From assembly GCA_021797355.1 (NCBI GenBank), contig JAJZZX010000001.1:62001-126000 (forward strand): 64,000 bases of DNA, given 5' to 3'. Positions 1 to 9,107 of the stretch are shown one piece after another (positions within the stretch are counted from its first letter, which is position 1; each line of letters begins with the position of its first letter). Origin of the DNA: Thermoplasmata archaeon (lineage in GTDB: Archaea > Thermoplasmatota > Thermoplasmata > Thermoplasmatales > Thermoplasmataceae). The notes under the pieces were generated by a model. The model was not told the origin of the DNA. It saw nothing but the letters and a program-made list of their open reading frames with translations, and did not search any database. The translations under genes and the position numbers were made by a program.

Positions 1-359
1 TTGACGAGGGGACCGGTTCTTCTGGTGCCGTACCTCTTGTTAATGTTATCAACGTAGCAGAATCTGCAGGCATGTGTGCATCCAACCGCATAATTCAGTG
101 CCCAGCCATCGGACAGTTCCTTTCCAACCCCGCCCTTCTCAATCCAGGTGAGCTTGGAAGGCTTGATCAGGGGCGGGTTTATCCGGTATGTGCCAAATGC
201 TACCTTTCTCATGTCAGGATCGAACAGATAATCATCGACGCTTTCAGTTTCAGACTTTATTTTCTCAATCTTCAGCCTGCGCATTGTTTCCCAGGCCTTC
301 AGAGCAGCCATCCTGTGTTTTTCTTTCTCAGGATCTGCAGTCTGGTTTATACTTATCAT
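1..359 (-). CDS. Radical SAM protein (SPL-like), 3' part beyond window edge
   Basis: The minus strand is open from an ATG at 359 to the window edge, giving the first 119 residues. Near residue 93 the motif GCTHACRFCYVD supplies the CxxxCxxC cysteines that hold the radical SAM 4Fe-4S cluster. The lead-in (FGTYRINPPLIKPSK, then WALNYAVGCTHACRFC) resembles the SPL-family radical SAM proteins common in archaeal plasmids and integrated elements. The substrate is unknown. It is transcribed in the same direction as the mobile element genes to its right and is probably one of them. The plus-strand reading frames over this stretch are shadows. Confidence 0.8.
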   Translation of the reverse strand, partial: MISINQTADPEKEKHRMAALKAWETMRRLKIEKIKSETESVDDYLFDPDMRKVAFGTYRINPPLIKPSKLTWIEKGGVGKELSDGWALNYAVGCTHACRFCYVDNINKRYGTRRTGPLV

Positions 360-425
360 TTCTACCTCTCGTTAATATGATATACAATCATGTCCATAAT
401 TTTAACTGAGTTGGGATAAATGGAG

Positions 426-599
426 TTAAAGGTCTCCCATGGTTTCTTCAAGTTTCTTTATTGCTCTCTCCTCCATCTCCTCGGCTATCTGCTTGGCTTC
501 CTCGAGAGTTTTGGCTTTCTTTACCTTCCTTGCAAGCCTCAGGGTTGACTTGATATAACCGTTGTAAAATTCCATGTCGAACCTGTTCATTGTTTCACT
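426..599 (-). CDS. Small charged helical protein, unknown
   Basis: A 57-aa protein (start MSETMNRFDM) rich in Lys and Glu, with a C-terminal amphipathic helix running KKAKTLEEAKQIAEEMEERA that may form a coiled coil. A longer upstream start is possible, but the ATG at 599 overlaps the end of the preceding gene by a few bases, which is the coupling used throughout this element. No family recognised. Confidence 0.5.
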   Translation of the reverse strand, partial: SETMNRFDMEFYNGYIKSTLRLARKVKKAKTLEEAKQIAEEMEERAIKKLEETMGDL

Positions 600-789
600 C
601 ATCCAGCAGCTCCATTCTCTCCCTGAGCGCAGCAATGAACTCCCTGTAGTTCCTTGATTCCCTGAGGCACTGCTCTATTATGCCGGAATCATGCATCCTC
701 CTGTCATCCCATCCCTTCCTGTAGCCCTCGCTCCTTGCCGCATCAATGACGGCTTGATCAATATCAACAAGTGTTCCCCTGATGTTCAT
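595..789 (-). CDS. Small hypothetical protein of the element
   Basis: A 64-aa protein (MNIRGTLVDIDQAV...). I chose the internal ATG at 789 because a TATA-like element on the minus strand (TTATATACCA, 811-820) sits about 26 nt upstream, giving a leaderless message. It contains SEGYRKGWDDRR and a C-terminal helix REFIAALRERMELLDE. No family recognised. It is the first gene of the short operon that continues into the 57-aa protein and perhaps the radical SAM gene. Confidence 0.5.
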   Translation of the reverse strand: MNIRGTLVDIDQAVIDAARSEGYRKGWDDRRMHDSGIIEQCLRESRNYREFIAALRERMELLDE

Positions 790-810
790 TGTACTGCAGT
801 CTATTCGATA

Positions 811-820
811 TGGTATATAA
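811..820 (-). promoter_or_regulatory. TATA box for leaderless small-gene operon
   Basis: The minus strand reads TTATATACCA about 26 nt before the ATG at 789, the spacing expected for an archaeal TATA box and a leaderless transcript. The rest of 790-1024 holds no gene; it separates this operon from the divergent restriction-modification gene. Confidence 0.5.
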
Positions 821-1024
821 AGCAGCCACATATGCCCCTGCAAAATGACAAAATGAGAAACTACAGCTAAAATGTTATGCTGGCGCGAACTTGATAAAAC
901 ATTCAAAGTACAAATCTAATTCACAATCTGCAATGGACTAAACGTTACAAGGTTCATGAGCCAGCCATATGCTATCTAAAACATATGGAAGCAACACATA
1001 GAAAACAACCTTAAATTATATCAA

Positions 1025-4000
1025 ATGTTATTGGTGCTGTTGGAGAGAACAAATTCACTTTTCATAAAATATATTAATGAACTTCGCGGTTTGCAGGATC
1101 AGGGCACTGAGCATTCTTACCGTGCTTCACTCATATGGCTAATATCGCAGATGTTTGAAGGTAGTCAATTGATAAATGAGCCAAAGGCAGAGAAAAATGA
1201 CCTGAGAATCGACATAAGGGTCCTGCAGAATAATAAAAAAATAGGATATATCGAAACCAAGGATTTGGGCACAGACCTTGATAAAGTATTGGAAAAAGAG
1301 CAACTCAAAAGATATGTTTCATCAGTTCACAACCTGGTACTGACAGATTACATTAGCTTCACCCTTATTCGTGATGGGGTCAAGACTATGACCGCAACTC
1401 TTGTTCATACGGCGCTGAATGCACCGGGAAAGATAGACTTACATGCGGCGGACGCTGTAGCAGTGAAGGAACTCCTTGAATCTTTCATGGAGTACGAGAT
1501 ACCAGCGATCACCAGTGCAAGCGAGCTTGCCGATTACCTCTCGAAGAAAGCAAGGCTGCTTAGGTTCCTATCACAGAAAGGAATTGAAGCAGCACTTCAG
1601 AACAAACCAGCTCCGCCTCCTCTTAAGGATTTTGTGGTTCTGGTCTCGCCCCTTTTGTCGGATGCCCCGGGTGAAGAATATGTGGATGCCTACGCACAGA
1701 CTATGACATTTGGAATCCTTCTTGCCAGGTCTCTTGGAAAGAACAAGATACTGAACAGAGACAACGTTGCTTCTGTAATTCCCTCCTCTGTGAGGATCAT
1801 TAGGCGTATCCTGATGAATATAATTGAGCCGGATCTCCCAGCCAATGTAGGATGGATAATAGATGATATTATTGAGGTTGTCAACAAATCTGATATGGAC
1901 GAGATTCTGTCAGAAATAAAGGATAAAACTGGTGCGGTTCAGGATGCATTCCTGTTGTTTTATGAAGATTTCCTGGGCAGTTACGATCCCGAAAAAAGGC
2001 GAAAGCATGGGGTGTATTACACTCCAAGGCCAATAGTGTCATTTATTGTTATGAACATCAACAGGATTCTGCGACAGGAGTTTGGAAAGGAGCTCTCGCT
2101 GGGAAGCGATGATGTTACTATCCTAGATCCATCCTCTGGAACTGGAACTTTTCTGGCGATGGCTCAGCTTGCTGCATTACTGAGCATTAGGTCAGCAGGG
2201 TATGGTGGACTTATCGAAGATAAAATAAAACGACACATTCTGAAGGACTTTTTTGGGTTTGAACTTCTTGTAGCGCCCTACGTTATTTCTCATCTCAAGC
2301 TAACACGAGAACTTGAACAGACGTGGCATTACCGCTTCTCCGGTGATGAAAGGGTGCAGATATACCTGACCAATACACTTCAGGAAACTAAGCTGGAAAA
2401 TCTGTACGCGTTCGATGAAATTTTGCAGGAGAACAGGATAGCCTCTGAAATCAAGCAAAAGAAGAAAATCCTGGTGATATTGGGAAACCCCCCTTATTCA
2501 GGACATTCACAGAACAAGGGAGGTTATATAGAAGATTCAATAAAGGCAGGAAAGGCACTAGGTGATGGAGAAGAACTTCAGGGTTATTACACGGTAAATG
2601 GTTTGCCACTGAATGAGACGAATACAAAGTGGCTGCTGGACGATTATGTTAAGTTTATCCGCTTTGGTCAGCTGAAGATAGCCCAGGGCGGCGAAGGCAT
2701 AATGGCATACGTTTCCAATAACGGGTATCTGGATAACCCAACCTTCGCAGGCATGAGACAGTCCCTATTGAAGACCTTTGATACAATATATGTTGTTAAC
2801 CTGCATGGCAGCTCGAGGAAAAAAGAAGGTGTAAAGGGTGATGAAAATGTTTTCAACATTAAGCAAGGGGTTACCATAACTTTCTTCATTAAACATGCTG
2901 GGAAGAGGGACCAAACCGTCAGGTATGCTGAAATTTTCGGTAAAAAGGAGAAAAAATTCAAGTGGCTGGACAACAGGTTCCTTGACCAGATAAATTTCCA
3001 AGAAGTAAGGCCAGTATCTCCCTACTATTTCCTGATACCGCATGAGACCGATGAAAGCTACATTTCCCTACTGCCAATAACATCTATATTCAAGAAATAC
3101 AGCGTTGGAATTGCAACGGCTCGCGACAAATTCACACTGGACTTCGAAAAAGAAAAACTTGAGAACAGACTAAATGAGTTTATAGGATTATCAGAAGAGG
3201 AAGCCAGGAGAGCCTTCTCCCTTGGTGTAGATGCAAAAGATTGGAAAGTAAAGGATGCCCAAGAAGATGTTAAAAAAACCGGCATCCGTGAGGAGAACTT
3301 CATAGAAGTTACTTACAGGCCATTTGATTCTAGGATAACATATTACACAGGAAAAAGTAGAGGGTTCATTTGTAGACCTAGAACTGATGTAATGTCAAAT
3401 ATGATAAAGGATAATTTGGCGATAGATACAACTAGGGGCTCTAGGCCTGAGGCCTGGAAGGACGTGTTTGCAAGCGACAAGATGACTGATATTGCCGTCC
3501 TGTCCGGTAATACAAGCCGGTCATCATACCATTTCCCATTGTATCTATACAATGACAACGGAAAAAGCAATAACATCAGTGACACGGTAATAACTCAACT
3601 GTCGCAGAAGTATGGAGAAACAGTTTCTCCGGAATCCATATTCTACTATATATATGGCATTTTAAATTCATCAAAGTACAGGACAAAGTATGACAAAGAG
3701 CTCCAGAGAGATTTCCCAAGAATCTGGTTCCCAGAAACTGTAAAGGAGTTCAATTCAATCGCAAGCTATGGAGCTGCTCTATTAAATATACATACTATGA
3801 AAGAGCCCGTTGAAGGTATGTTAAGCTACCCGGAAAGTGGGAGCAATAAAGTCACAAGAGCAAAATTCGAGGATGACAGAGTATACATAAACGATTCCCA
3901 ATATTTTGGTGGTTGTTCTTCGGAAATTTGGAACTTTTCAATAGGAAGTTACAAAGTACTGGAGAAATGGTTGAAAAGCAGAATCGGGAGAGAGTTAAAG

Positions 4001-4096
4001 TCTTCTGACATTGAATTGTTCTCAAAGATAGCCGCCATTATCAACAAAACTCTAGAAATTGTAGTCAAAATTGACAAAGAAGTCTCACTTGTTTAA
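1025..4096 (+). CDS. Single-chain restriction-modification enzyme (type IIG/ISP-like)
   Basis: A 1023-aa protein that should both methylate adenine and cut DNA. The N-terminal region carries a PD-(D/E)xK-like nuclease pattern (D63, then E77-T-K79 in YIETKD). The central N6-adenine methylase has YYTPRPI near residue 335, motif I DPSSGTGTF near 368 and motif IV NPPY near 488. The last 400 residues would hold target recognition. There is no helicase domain, which separates it from long type ISP enzymes and points to a type IIG-like layout. No separate specificity or methylase gene lies nearby. It is one of the few plus-strand genes in the element and is likely cargo. The exact start is uncertain, since GTG codons follow the ATG closely. 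Confidence 0.85.
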   Translation: MLLVLLERTNSLFIKYINELRGLQDQGTEHSYRASLIWLISQMFEGSQLINEPKAEKNDLRIDIRVLQNNKKIGYIETKDLGTDLDKVLEKEQLKRYVSSVHNLVLTDYISFTLIRDGVKTMTATLVHTALNAPGKIDLHAADAVAVKELLESFMEYEIPAITSASELADYLSKKARLLRFLSQKGIEAALQNKPAPPPLKDFVVLVSPLLSDAPGEEYVDAYAQTMTFGILLARSLGKNKILNRDNVASVIPSSVRIIRRILMNIIEPDLPANVGWIIDDIIEVVNKSDMDEILSEIKDKTGAVQDAFLLFYEDFLGSYDPEKRRKHGVYYTPRPIVSFIVMNINRILRQEFGKELSLGSDDVTILDPSSGTGTFLAMAQLAALLSIRSAGYGGLIEDKIKRHILKDFFGFELLVAPYVISHLKLTRELEQTWHYRFSGDERVQIYLTNTLQETKLENLYAFDEILQENRIASEIKQKKKILVILGNPPYSGHSQNKGGYIEDSIKAGKALGDGEELQGYYTVNGLPLNETNTKWLLDDYVKFIRFGQLKIAQGGEGIMAYVSNNGYLDNPTFAGMRQSLLKTFDTIYVVNLHGSSRKKEGVKGDENVFNIKQGVTITFFIKHAGKRDQTVRYAEIFGKKEKKFKWLDNRFLDQINFQEVRPVSPYYFLIPHETDESYISLLPITSIFKKYSVGIATARDKFTLDFEKEKLENRLNEFIGLSEEEARRAFSLGVDAKDWKVKDAQEDVKKTGIREENFIEVTYRPFDSRITYYTGKSRGFICRPRTDVMSNMIKDNLAIDTTRGSRPEAWKDVFASDKMTDIAVLSGNTSRSSYHFPLYLYNDNGKSNNISDTVITQLSQKYGETVSPESIFYYIYGILNSSKYRTKYDKELQRDFPRIWFPETVKEFNSIASYGAALLNIHTMKEPVEGMLSYPESGSNKVTRAKFEDDRVYINDSQYFGGCSSEIWNFSIGSYKVLEKWLKSRIGRELKSSDIELFSKIAAIINKTLEIVVKIDKEVSLV

Positions 4097-4323
4097 GCAG
4101 TCATCGATTAAGGCACCAGATCCATAACACTGCATTTATTATTTCATTCTGGAAAGACTCCTCTTCTTCATTCACCATTTGCTTCTCTCAAGTACTTTCC
4201 CATAGGGCTATGTTATGTCAGGTCCATAGACTTTTGATCATAAATCTAGATATAAGAAATGGCTGCTTTCTTAGGTGGGTGGACTTAGTAGGATGCAGTA
4301 TTAAATAACCAGCTAAACACCTT
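4097..4323. other. Intergenic, nothing recognised
   Basis: About 225 bases between two convergent genes. I see no ORF with a start, no clear hairpin and no repeat. Confidence 0.5.
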
Positions 4324-5028
4324 CTAAGATTCTTGTCCAGTGATTCCTTGGGATGAGGATCCTAAATTTACTTTATCCATTAGATGCAAAATTCTGGTGA
4401 ATAGCACATACAAACTAATTATTGAAATTATACCGGGAATCCAGAGCAGACCGTTATAAAGTGTCAGTTGAGGATTTGATTGAAGTTCCCGGAATTTATC
4501 AATTGATTCTAAGAAAGCTGCAATTGCTAGTTCTAACACTACAAAGAGATATACATACAGCAGGGGAATTAGCATATTCTTAAGCCTATTCCGGTGCCAA
4601 AACAGCAGAAAGGGCACGTAAATTGAACATGAAAAAGAAATTGCATAGGCGTAAATCTCTATAAAAGTGTCCGGAAACTGGGCTAAAAATACAAAATAAC
4701 TGATTCCTGGGACGTTTTGTTCTGTTCCCAAAGTTGCGAGTACCACTCCGGTGTTGTAGGCATTTCCAATGAATGAAATTGTGCTTAGGACTGGAATAAA
4801 ATCAAAAGATGCGATCCTTAAGTTATTTGGGAATATATTCACAAATTGAGCTACTATAGAATCTACATTAGAAATACTTTTGAATAGAGATTTTAACTCC
4901 TGAGCATCAGTAATATGGCCTGATGCTATAACAAGAATTATTATCATTTGAGCACAAAAGCTAATTAATGTTAATAATCCAAATCTTGTTCTTACACGCG
5001 TGCCTCGAAATGATGTATTGTCAGTCAT
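4324..5028 (-). CDS. Polytopic membrane protein, SpoIIM-like
   Basis: A 234-aa protein from the ATG at 5028 (MTDNTSFRGTRVR), chosen over a longer frame because the extra N-terminus lacks any membrane or domain character. It has about five hydrophobic segments. The stretch FPNNLRIASFDFIP, a later Asn-Gly-type loop and TFIEIYAYAISFS match the layout of the SpoIIM/DUF95 family, whose members are integral membrane proteins of uncertain role. The family call is tentative. It lies in the AT-rich cargo block beside another membrane protein. Confidence 0.6.
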   Translation of the reverse strand: MTDNTSFRGTRVRTRFGLLTLISFCAQMIIILVIASGHITDAQELKSLFKSISNVDSIVAQFVNIFPNNLRIASFDFIPVLSTISFIGNAYNTGVVLATLGTEQNVPGISYFVFLAQFPDTFIEIYAYAISFSCSIYVPFLLFWHRNRLKNMLIPLLYVYLFVVLELAIAAFLESIDKFRELQSNPQLTLYNGLLWIPGIISIISLYVLFTRILHLMDKVNLGSSSQGITGQES

Positions 5029-5185
5029 ATAACTTAATTCATGTGTCCAACAAAGAACTCCTTTTCGGACAGTAAAAACATGGGTAGGAGGTATTAAAAT
5101 AAACGGGTCAGTTTTGAGGGGTGGGTTTTTCGAGCATAACCCCCATTCTGAAAGAAAGTAGCCATTCATAGTTAACCAGAGGATG

Positions 5186-6151
5186 CTATTTAATGGATAT
5201 TCTAATTTTCACTTGATTTGCTAAATCCTGAAACTCATTATAGTTTCCTTCTTTAGTTGAATCTTTAATGGAATTATCAATGGAACACTTTACAATGTAA
5301 TTAAGATGCTTAGTCTTAAAGTTGGTCCCCCCAACAATCAATTCGTACTCAAAACTCGCATTTTCCCACCTGGTAGACGGAGCACCATTATTGCTTTCTC
5401 TTTTTATTTCAAGAATTTCTTTATTCATTCCAGCGACGCTCCCCTGACCTACAGTGTTATGATGGCCGTCGTCTTCTGGCAAACCTGGAACCAGTAATGG
5501 ACATAGCTTGAGTATCTCACCTTCCTGGCGATACTTGCCAACAAATGTACACATATTTAGATATTCTGCCTCATTTGGGGCTAGGTTTCCATTTACCGTT
5601 TCACGAGTAGAGGTACCCTTAAGTATAGAATTATGCCAAGGTGCTTTATATGTCGTTGTTTTATCAAGGCTTACCCACCTTGATTTGAAGGGATTAAAAG
5701 GCGTTAGCCTAGTGGATCCGCCTACTTCTGAATCTACGTTAAGTTTCTTCACCGAAACAACTTTAATATAAACATTTTGGGCAACGGTTCTTCCAAGATT
5801 CATTAAGAAAAGTCTAACCCATATATGTGTAGGATTATTCCCACTCCCGGGTTCAACCGCAAAGGTCGAAATTTCTTTGTCTCTATCTCGTGGATATTCA
5901 GCTTCTTTTTCGGGAAGGACATTTAAAATGGGCCTGTTAAAGACTCTTGACGCTGGCTCCCGCAAAATCGCAATTACTGTGACAAGAGCAAGAGATAGAG
6001 TAGCAAAAGCTGTTGGTTGTTTTATTATGAAGATTAAAATAGCAGATTGCCAGTTGTAATGGCCGTAAAATGCTAGGATTATAACCCCAATGATGAAAAT
6101 GAAAGTTACTGGGTGGATCCTTATAGAATTATAAATCCAACGCAAATTCAT
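5186..6151 (-). CDS. Membrane-anchored protein, unknown
   Basis: About 321 aa from the ATG at 6151 (MNLRWIYNSIRIHP). That ATG overlaps the stop of the upstream recombinase (ATGA) and has a G-rich site before it. Two N-terminal transmembrane helices (about residues 15-35 and 45-65) are followed by a soluble domain of about 250 residues rich in beta-type sequence. The domain contains WVRLFLMNLGRTVAQNVYIK, reminiscent of an immunoglobulin-like strand pair. No catalytic motif and no family recognised. Confidence 0.65.
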   Translation of the reverse strand: MNLRWIYNSIRIHPVTFIFIIGVIILAFYGHYNWQSAILIFIIKQPTAFATLSLALVTVIAILREPASRVFNRPILNVLPEKEAEYPRDRDKEISTFAVEPGSGNNPTHIWVRLFLMNLGRTVAQNVYIKVVSVKKLNVDSEVGGSTRLTPFNPFKSRWVSLDKTTTYKAPWHNSILKGTSTRETVNGNLAPNEAEYLNMCTFVGKYRQEGEILKLCPLLVPGLPEDDGHHNTVGQGSVAGMNKEILEIKRESNNGAPSTRWENASFEYELIVGGTNFKTKHLNYIVKCSIDNSIKDSTKEGNYNEFQDLANQVKIRISIK

Positions 6152-6708
6152 ATCCACCCTTCCACCCATTTCCTCATCTCCTTCCTGTCTTCATCATCAA
6201 ACGGTATGTTAAGGTAATGCTCATATTGCGTTGTTGTGGTATGGCCCTGAGATAGGGCAATCTGTAGCGCTTTATCAGGATAATAAAATACAAGCCAGGA
6301 TTCCCAGGTCTTTCGGAACGTTTTGTTATTGACGGGATTTCCCTCGAGGATCCTCCTAGAAAGCCTCTTCAGCTTCATGTCAAATGCCGGGAGCTCAGGC
6401 AATGGGGATGAGGACTGGAATAGATCTGGCACAAGGGTCTTTCCCATGTCACTCAACCTTATTGCCCTCTCCTTCTGCTTTGCCTTGACCTTCAGCATGG
6501 ATCCTCTTGGCAGATAAACGAACTTCCCGTCAAGCCAGTCAGGATTTTCCCTGAACCTCTGCAGCTCGGCATACCTCATTCCAGTCAGGAGAAGAGAGGT
6601 GCATATCCTCCTGGTGTCAGGATCCATTGCCTCTCTTAATTTTTCAAATTCTATCGGTCTCAGGATCCTCACCTGAAACTTTTCAGAAGATCTCACTATG
6701 GCTCTCAA
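6148..6708 (-). CDS. Small tyrosine recombinase (catalytic domain only)
   Basis: A 186-aa protein that corresponds to the catalytic half of a tyrosine recombinase. It has the first arginine in TGMRYAELQRF, a basic beta-hairpin (KVKAKQKERAIRL), KTFRKTWESW in the position of the HxxR box with a Lys in place of His, and GHTTTTQYEHYLNI with the late His and the tyrosine nucleophile. The usual N-terminal core-binding domain is absent or very short. It could excise the AT-rich cargo block or act at the inverted repeats just upstream (6729-6811). It is co-transcribed with the membrane protein that follows. Confidence 0.75.
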   Translation of the reverse strand: MRAIVRSSEKFQVRILRPIEFEKLREAMDPDTRRICTSLLLTGMRYAELQRFRENPDWLDGKFVYLPRGSMLKVKAKQKERAIRLSDMGKTLVPDLFQSSSPLPELPAFDMKLKRLSRRILEGNPVNNKTFRKTWESWLVFYYPDKALQIALSQGHTTTTQYEHYLNIPFDDEDRKEMRKWVEGWI

Positions 6709-7102
6709 AATGACTGTTAAGATACTGACAAAACTTAACGCTTTCCATCAGGTTTTGACATCTGGATTGTAAGGCCACAATTATTCGATATATAAACCCC
6801 GTTAAGTTTTGCCATAAAAGTTAACACTTTTTGAGAATGATTATTTCCTCTCTTCTATAAATTCTAATAAGTTGTCTTTTTTGTATCAAGGAATCCAATA
6901 TATGGGAGGAACACCTTAAGATTTTAAGGCTAATCATAAGAAAACCCCGTCTTTAATTTGTCTAATCTCTCCTAACTCTTTGAATGCTATCATTAATAGA
7001 GCAATGGTATTCTAGAATATACCTTAAATTTAATTTATTTTAGCTTATAATACGGGAATGACAATGCTAAGGAAAACTCTGAAAGTTGCTAAAGACTGGT
7101 GC
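6709..7102. other. AT-rich spacer with recombinase-side inverted repeat
   Basis: No gene is visible in these 394 bases. The sequence CAAAACTTAACG (6729-6740) recurs as its exact reverse complement at 6800-6811, and a TATA-like GATATATAAA (about 6787-6796) lies between. The remainder is AT-rich without recognised signal. Confidence 0.5.
6729..6811. repeat. 12-bp inverted repeat next to recombinase gene
   Basis: The arms CAAAACTTAACG at 6729-6740 and CGTTAAGTTTTG at 6800-6811 are exact reverse complements 59 bp apart. The core GTTAAGTTTT appears again at 8744-8753. Their position directly upstream of a tyrosine recombinase suggests arm-type binding sites or an attachment region, but operator function is equally possible. 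Confidence 0.5.
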
Positions 7103-7603
7103 TTAATCCTTTGCCATAATTGTCGCCGTTCTTTTAAGAATCATAAATAATGTAACTACGAACACAAAAACAAGATAAAGTGTTAGGAATGATAGGAGTC
7201 TCACAAGCCAAGCAATATTTGGAATAAATAAGAAAATTATTAGAATTATTATTACAAATATGGCTATAAGTATTTCGAACTGAATATTGCTGTTTGTTTC
7301 GTTGAGTAATTTTATCTTGAGCTTATCTATATCTTTGTCATTTTTTGTTTTTTCTCTGCTTTTTACGGAATAAATCACAAATAATAAATTCAGCATCAAT
7401 GCAGCAAAAACCGAGAAAGCAGTGAGCAGCCTCCCTACTATCAATGCATTGATGATTCTACCAAAGCAAAGGAACAATAAAGAGATAACTAATGGAAGAA
7501 CAAAGCTTGCAGTGACATCGTACTTGGATAATTTAGAAGTATTATAATCCACTAGGGTCTGTATATGATTCCGTATAATACTAACAACAGAAAATTTAGA
7601 CAC
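7103..7603 (-). CDS. Four-helix membrane protein, unknown
   Basis: A 166-aa protein with two pairs of transmembrane helices (roughly residues 30-50, 58-78, 107-127 and 132-155). A charged cytosolic loop (SREKTKNDKDIDKLKIKLLN) joins the pairs. No family recognised. It follows the 340-aa gene by 29 bases and is probably translated with it. A small four-TM protein beside a soluble partner recalls the arrangement, not the sequence, of RexAB or Kiwa, so a defence role is possible but unproven. Confidence 0.6.
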   Translation of the reverse strand: MSKFSVVSIIRNHIQTLVDYNTSKLSKYDVTASFVLPLVISLLFLCFGRIINALIVGRLLTAFSVFAALMLNLLFVIYSVKSREKTKNDKDIDKLKIKLLNETNSNIQFEILIAIFVIIILIIFLFIPNIAWLVRLLSFLTLYLVFVFVVTLFMILKRTATIMAKD

Positions 7604-7632
7604 TTAATGGCACCTATTTATGGAGAGAAGGA

Positions 7633-8655
7633 TCAGGGCGATAAACCTTCCATCTTATTCATCATCTCATAAATTTGTTTCACATGTTTTTCAGATTCCT
7701 TGAAGATAGATGCTTGGTCCGGAAACCCAGTTAGTGGATCTTCCGAAACTAAATGAGTTATATCAATTCCTGGTAAGATTGTTTCTCCATCCTCCTTGAT
7801 AACAATTCTCTTTCTTTCACCTTCAACCTCTATATTAAACGCAATTTGATCCGTAGGGAACCAATCCCCCAAAATCCCACGTATACTTGATTCGTGCCTT
7901 AAGATCCCCCCTATTTTAGAACGAAAACTTGGTGTGAATCCTTTTCCACTAAGTTCCAAGCTTATTGTGGGGCCTCTCCCGTGCTCATTTGTCCCCTCAA
8001 ACACATCAGTAAGGTCTGAAGGAATCTGCATACTTTTTAATTCAACTTTGGTTAGACTGTTATTATTCTTTAAGTCCTCTTTCAGGTAGTCAAGAAGATA
8101 ACTAGGTGTATACGGTTCAAATTCTACAATGAAGTTATCATGGCTTGGTTTAAAGTATTTGTTAAAATTTTCCTGGAACAATCCTTTAGCTGCTCTATTT
8201 CTGAACTTTTCAAAAACTGCAATTCCATGAGTACGACGTAAATCTTTCTCATTCGAAGCTTTGGGAATACTTATGAAGATATTTATTGGCGTTGAAGTAG
8301 TATCGTCTTTGCTTGTGGTGTACTTCGTGACCCCGGTGTTAACATCCATTATCGGATAAGATGTTCCAAATTCTCCAATATCGACTCTTGTTTTGATAGT
8401 TCTCTCTTGGTCATTATATTGAACTGAATTAAAATATATGGTCTTCTTATTCCCTTCCTTGAATATTTTTGGATTTGAACCGTTTTGTGGTCTCTGGGAT
8501 TCCAAATAGCCCTTCATTATTTGGTATAGATCCTCATTCGCATCACCAAATTGACTAAGATCAAGGTATTTCTTTGTGTTATTTTTTTCTCTTAACATTA
8601 TCAAATAAGCTACAAGTATTACATTACCATTGTTTTCCACTTCAAACACCTTCAC
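7633..8655 (-). CDS. Soluble protein of unknown function
   Basis: A 340-aa protein, mixed alpha/beta, with no signal peptide or membrane helix. It starts MKVFEVENNGNVILVAYLIM and includes TPINIFISIPKAS and TDQIAFNIEVEGERKRIVIK. I do not recognise the family. Its immediate downstream partner is the four-TM protein, and its neighbours are a restriction-modification gene, recombinase and antirestriction gene. That places it in a typical defence-cargo position. Composition is visibly AT-richer than the element genes to the right. Confidence 0.6.
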   Translation of the reverse strand: MKVFEVENNGNVILVAYLIMLREKNNTKKYLDLSQFGDANEDLYQIMKGYLESQRPQNGSNPKIFKEGNKKTIYFNSVQYNDQERTIKTRVDIGEFGTSYPIMDVNTGVTKYTTSKDDTTSTPINIFISIPKASNEKDLRRTHGIAVFEKFRNRAAKGLFQENFNKYFKPSHDNFIVEFEPYTPSYLLDYLKEDLKNNNSLTKVELKSMQIPSDLTDVFEGTNEHGRGPTISLELSGKGFTPSFRSKIGGILRHESSIRGILGDWFPTDQIAFNIEVEGERKRIVIKEDGETILPGIDITHLVSEDPLTGFPDQASIFKESEKHVKQIYEMMNKMEGLSP

Positions 8656-9107
8656 TTGCGCATAAACAAGTACTCTTGCTACATTTATTGGTCCTAAGAT
8701 TGATGAATTTCAAAGTGATATATCTCCTATGCGTTCAGCATCTGTTAAGTTTTATTTAACTAAATACATTATATGCATACTGACTTATAAATTTTTAGGC
8801 AATTTTATTTCAAGTTCACTAACACAAATTAAAATCTTTTAAATCAATACAGATTCTTACCAGTATGACCCAAATTTGACCTCCTTTTGGTCTTAATACC
8901 CATTTGATTTCATTTTTAGTTATTCCCTCAGAATTAATTCTCAAAAAACTTATTTATGGTGAATAATCAACATTCTTGTCTCGCTAAATTCTTATTCGCT
9001 ATAAATTTCACTGTCTCTTCTGAATATATTAAGCAATCAACTATGATCACTTTCTTCTCTCCTGCATCTTTAAAAGATGCAACTTTAAGAAAGATATTTA
9101 GTTGATC
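8656..9107. other. AT-rich intergenic region
   Basis: These 450 bases hold no convincing ORF. A copy of GTTAAGTTTT (8744-8753), shared with the repeats near 6.7-6.8 kb, lies about 90 bases upstream of the 340-aa gene. The region marks the change from AT-rich cargo to the more GC-rich element core. Confidence 0.4.
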
